NCBI RefSeq assembly: GCF_023336935.1
Contig: NZ_JAMBLR010000003.1
Location: 293,587 to 357,586, forward strand
DNA: 64,000 nucleotides
Origin: Phascolarctobacterium sp. ET69
GTDB lineage: Bacteria; Bacillota; Negativicutes; Acidaminococcales; Acidaminococcaceae
Reading direction: 5' to 3'
Shown here: in pieces, positions 61,887 to 64,000 of the stretch
Layout: each line of letters starts with the position of its first letter
Position numbering within the stretch: the stretch's first letter is position 1
Notes under the pieces: generated by a model
What the model was told of the DNA's origin: nothing
Database searches by the model: none
What the model saw: only the letters and a program-made list of their open reading frames with translations
Translations under genes and position numbers: made by a program

Positions 61887-63971
61887 GTGGGCAGAGAATT
61901 TCCACTTGAGAAAACAAGAAATATCGGTATCATGGCTCACATCGATGCCGGTAAAACCACCACGACCGAACGTATTCTGTTCTATACTGGCCGCGTTCAT
62001 AAAATCGGCGAAACCCATGAAGGCGCTGCTACCATGGACTGGATGGAACAGGAAAAAGAACGTGGTATTACCATTACTTCGGCTGCTACAACCTGCCACT
62101 GGAAAGGCCACCGTATCAACATCATTGATACCCCGGGCCACGTTGACTTCACTGTAGAAGTTGAACGTTCTCTGCGTGTCCTTGACGGCTCTGTTGCAGT
62201 TTTCTGTGCCAAAGGCGGCGTTGAACCTCAGTCTGAAACCGTATGGCGCCAGGCTGATAAATACAGCGTACCTCGTATGGCTTATGTAAACAAAATGGAT
62301 ATTACAGGCGCGAACTTCTATAACGTAGTTCAAATGATGAAAGACCGCCTCGGTGCTAATGCAGTACCTATCCAGCTTCCTATCGGCTATGAAGATACTT
62401 TCGAAGGCATGGTTGACCTTATTAAAATGAAAGCTATCGTTTATGGCGATAAACTCGGCAAAGACGAAGAATTCGTTGAAATTCCGGAAGATATGAAGGA
62501 AAAAGCCGAAGAATACCGTCAGGCTCTTATCGAAGCAGTTGCTGAAAGCGATGACGACCTGATGATGAAATATCTTGAAGGCGAAGAACTCACCGAAGAA
62601 GAAATCATGACAGGCATCCGCAAACAAACCATTGCCTGCAAAATGACTCCGGTTTGCTGTGGTTCTTCTTATAAAAACAAAGGCGTTCAGCCTTTGCTTG
62701 ATGCAATTGTTGCATTCATGCCGGCTCCTACCGACATTCCTCACATCAAAGGCGTTAACCCGGAAACCGGCGAAGAAGATGAACGCCCGTCCAGTGATGA
62801 AGAACCGTTTGCAGCTCTCGCATTCAAAATCATGACTGACCCGTATGTAGGTAAACTCGCATTCTTCCGCGTATATTCCGGTACTCTTGAATCCGGTTCC
62901 TATGTATATAACTCCACTAAGGGCAAACGCGAACGTATCGGCCGTATCCTGCAAATGCATGCTAACCACCGTCAGGAAATTGAAAAGGTTTACGCAGGTG
63001 ATATCGCAGCAGCAGTTGGCCTGAAAGATACCACTACCGGCGACACCCTCTGCGATGAAAAAGCTCCTATCATTCTCGAATCCATGGTATTCCCGGATCC
63101 TGTTATTTCCGTAGCAGTTGAACCTAAAACCAAGGCTGACCAGGAAAAAATGGGCATTGCTTTGCAGAAACTCGCTGAAGAAGACCCGACCTTCCGCGTA
63201 CGTACCGACCCTGAAACCGCTCAGACCATTATCTCCGGCATGGGCGAGCTTCACCTCGATATTATCGTTGACCGTCTGCTCCGTGAATTCCACGTTGGCT
63301 GCAGCGTAGGTAACCCGCAGGTTGCTTACCGTGAAACCATCCGCAAATCCGTTAAGGCTGAAGGCAAATTCGTTCGTCAGTCCGGCGGTAAAGGCCAGTA
63401 TGGTCACTGCTGGTTGGAACTCACTCCGCTGGAACCCGGCGAAGGCTTCAAATTCGACAACAAAGTTGTCGGCGGTGCTATTCCGAAAGAATACATCGGG
63501 CCTGTTGAAGCAGGTGTTAAAGAAGCTATGGAAAACGGCGTAGTTGCCGGTTATCCGATGGTAGACGTTGGCGTAACTGTCTACGACGGCTCTTACCATG
63601 AAGTTGACTCCTCTGAAATGGCATTTAAGATTGCCGGTTCTATGGGCTTCCGTGCTGGTGCACTGAAAGCTGACCCGGTTATTCTTGAACCTTACATGAA
63701 AGTAGAAGTTACCGTTCCTGAAGAATACATGGGCGACGTTATCGGCGACCTGAACTCCCGCCGCGGCCGCATTAACAGCATGGAAGCACGCAATGGTGCC
63801 CAGGTTATTGATGCATTCGTTCCGCTGTCTGAAATGTTCGGTTACGCTACCGACCTGCGTTCCAAAACTCAGGGCCGCGGCAACTACTCCATGGAAGTTG
63901 ACCATTACGAAGAAGTTCCGAGAAATATTGCCGAAGCAATTATTGCTAAAAACAAAGGCACCCAGGCCTAA
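61887..63971 (+). CDS. fusA: Elongation factor G
   Basis: 694 aa translocase. G motifs [15 protein letters not shown] (near 17), DTPGHVDF (near 83) and NKMD; domains II-V follow with the usual [11 protein letters not shown] and domain [18 protein letters not shown] 61887 follows GAGGGAGGAC. Codon use is strongly biased to favoured codons, as expected for an abundant protein. Confidence 0.99.
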   Translation: MGREFPLEKTRNIGIMAHIDAGKTTTTERILFYTGRVHKIGETHEGAATMDWMEQEKERGITITSAATTCHWKGHRINIIDTPGHVDFTVEVERSLRVLDGSVAVFCAKGGVEPQSETVWRQADKYSVPRMAYVNKMDITGANFYNVVQMMKDRLGANAVPIQLPIGYEDTFEGMVDLIKMKAIVYGDKLGKDEEFVEIPEDMKEKAEEYRQALIEAVAESDDDLMMKYLEGEELTEEEIMTGIRKQTIACKMTPVCCGSSYKNKGVQPLLDAIVAFMPAPTDIPHIKGVNPETGEEDERPSSDEEPFAALAFKIMTDPYVGKLAFFRVYSGTLESGSYVYNSTKGKRERIGRILQMHANHRQEIEKVYAGDIAAAVGLKDTTTGDTLCDEKAPIILESMVFPDPVISVAVEPKTKADQEKMGIALQKLAEEDPTFRVRTDPETAQTIISGMGELHLDIIVDRLLREFHVGCSVGNPQVAYRETIRKSVKAEGKFVRQSGGKGQYGHCWLELTPLEPGEGFKFDNKVVGGAIPKEYIGPVEAGVKEAMENGVVAGYPMVDVGVTVYDGSYHEVDSSEMAFKIAGSMGFRAGALKADPVILEPYMKVEVTVPEEYMGDVIGDLNSRRGRINSMEARNGAQVIDAFVPLSEMFGYATDLRSKTQGRGNYSMEVDHYEEVPRNIAEAIIAKNKGTQA

Positions 63972-63985
63972 GAAATTACCTGTTT

Positions 63986-64000
63986 AAGGAGGATACAATA
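63986..64000 (+). promoter_or_regulatory. Ribosome binding site of the next gene (probably tuf)
   Basis: TTAAGGAGGATACAATA reaches the window edge; the start codon must lie just beyond. In this operon order the next gene is normally tuf (EF-Tu). Confidence 0.6.

Overview
The window reads as chromosomal DNA of an anaerobic Firmicute of moderate GC content. A Negativicutes-type organism (Acidaminococcaceae/Phascolarctobacterium-like) is my best guess. That is inference from Firmicute gene orders (fapR-plsX-fabH-fabD-fabG-acpP-fabK-fabF-rnc; L7Ae-like-rpsL-rpsG-fusA; rsmD-coaD-...-tmcAL-ackA), a two-gene Suf-like system, a long (~635 aa) glutamine synthetase, and ComG/ComE/ComF competence genes without any sporulation gene. 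Strong vegetative promoters (TTGACA-17-TATAAT) and AGGAGG-type ribosome binding sites are frequent, and hairpin terminators with T-runs punctuate most operons.

Layout. 1-4.5 kb: lgt (cut by the window edge), a SufC/SufB-like pair and an SLC13 anion transporter. 4.5-9.1 kb: a class III Fic protein and a ComG/type II-like pseudopilus operon (F-type platform protein plus five small prepilin-like or hypothetical genes, no ATPase). 9.1-18.6 kb: a phosphoesterase, leuS, comEA-comEC, holA, and glutamine synthetase behind an attenuator-like leader. 18.6-20.5 kb: an AT-rich decayed patch with a T-box-like or DUF3800-RNA-like leader, a DUF3800 pseudogene and a frameshifted acyltransferase. 20.6-27.5 kb: YajQ, adenine deaminase, a glutamate-synthase-type flavoprotein, an ABC-F ATPase, a YhcH protein and a tRNA Asn-Glu-Val cluster. 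27.5-39.8 kb: an MBL hydrolase, a glucosaminidase, an operon of trmL, a queD-like gene, folE2, folP, folK and pepT, flavodoxin, a pentapeptide-repeat protein, a HAD phosphatase, a SpeD-like protein lacking its pyruvoyl serine, recD2 and comFC.

40.0-43.5 kb is the most striking accessory region. It is AT-rich and holds an AlgI-like MBOAT O-acyltransferase and an AlgX/DHHW-like partner. Their only visible promoter lies inside a segment of about 93 bp bounded by 19-bp imperfect inverted repeats, next to a serine recombinase gene. This looks like an on/off invertible promoter switch, drawn here in the ON orientation.

43.6-64 kb is largely housekeeping: a DUF4127 protein, rsmD, coaD, a coiled-coil protein, tmcAL, ackA, yceD-rpmF, the complete FapR-controlled type II fatty acid synthesis operon ending in rnc, an SMR efflux protein, a radical SAM protein, a hypoxanthine-DNA glycosylase, and the start of the str operon (L7Ae-like, rpsL, rpsG, fusA, with a ribosome binding site for a next gene at the right edge).

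Functional threads: DNA uptake (ComGB/GC-like, ComEA, ComEC, ComFC), nitrogen assimilation (glutamine synthetase with a regulated leader, glutamate-synthase-like oxidoreductase, adenine deaminase), folate/queuosine synthesis with a probable dual-function QueD replacing FolB, fatty acid synthesis, and surface polysaccharide O-acylation under DNA-inversion control.
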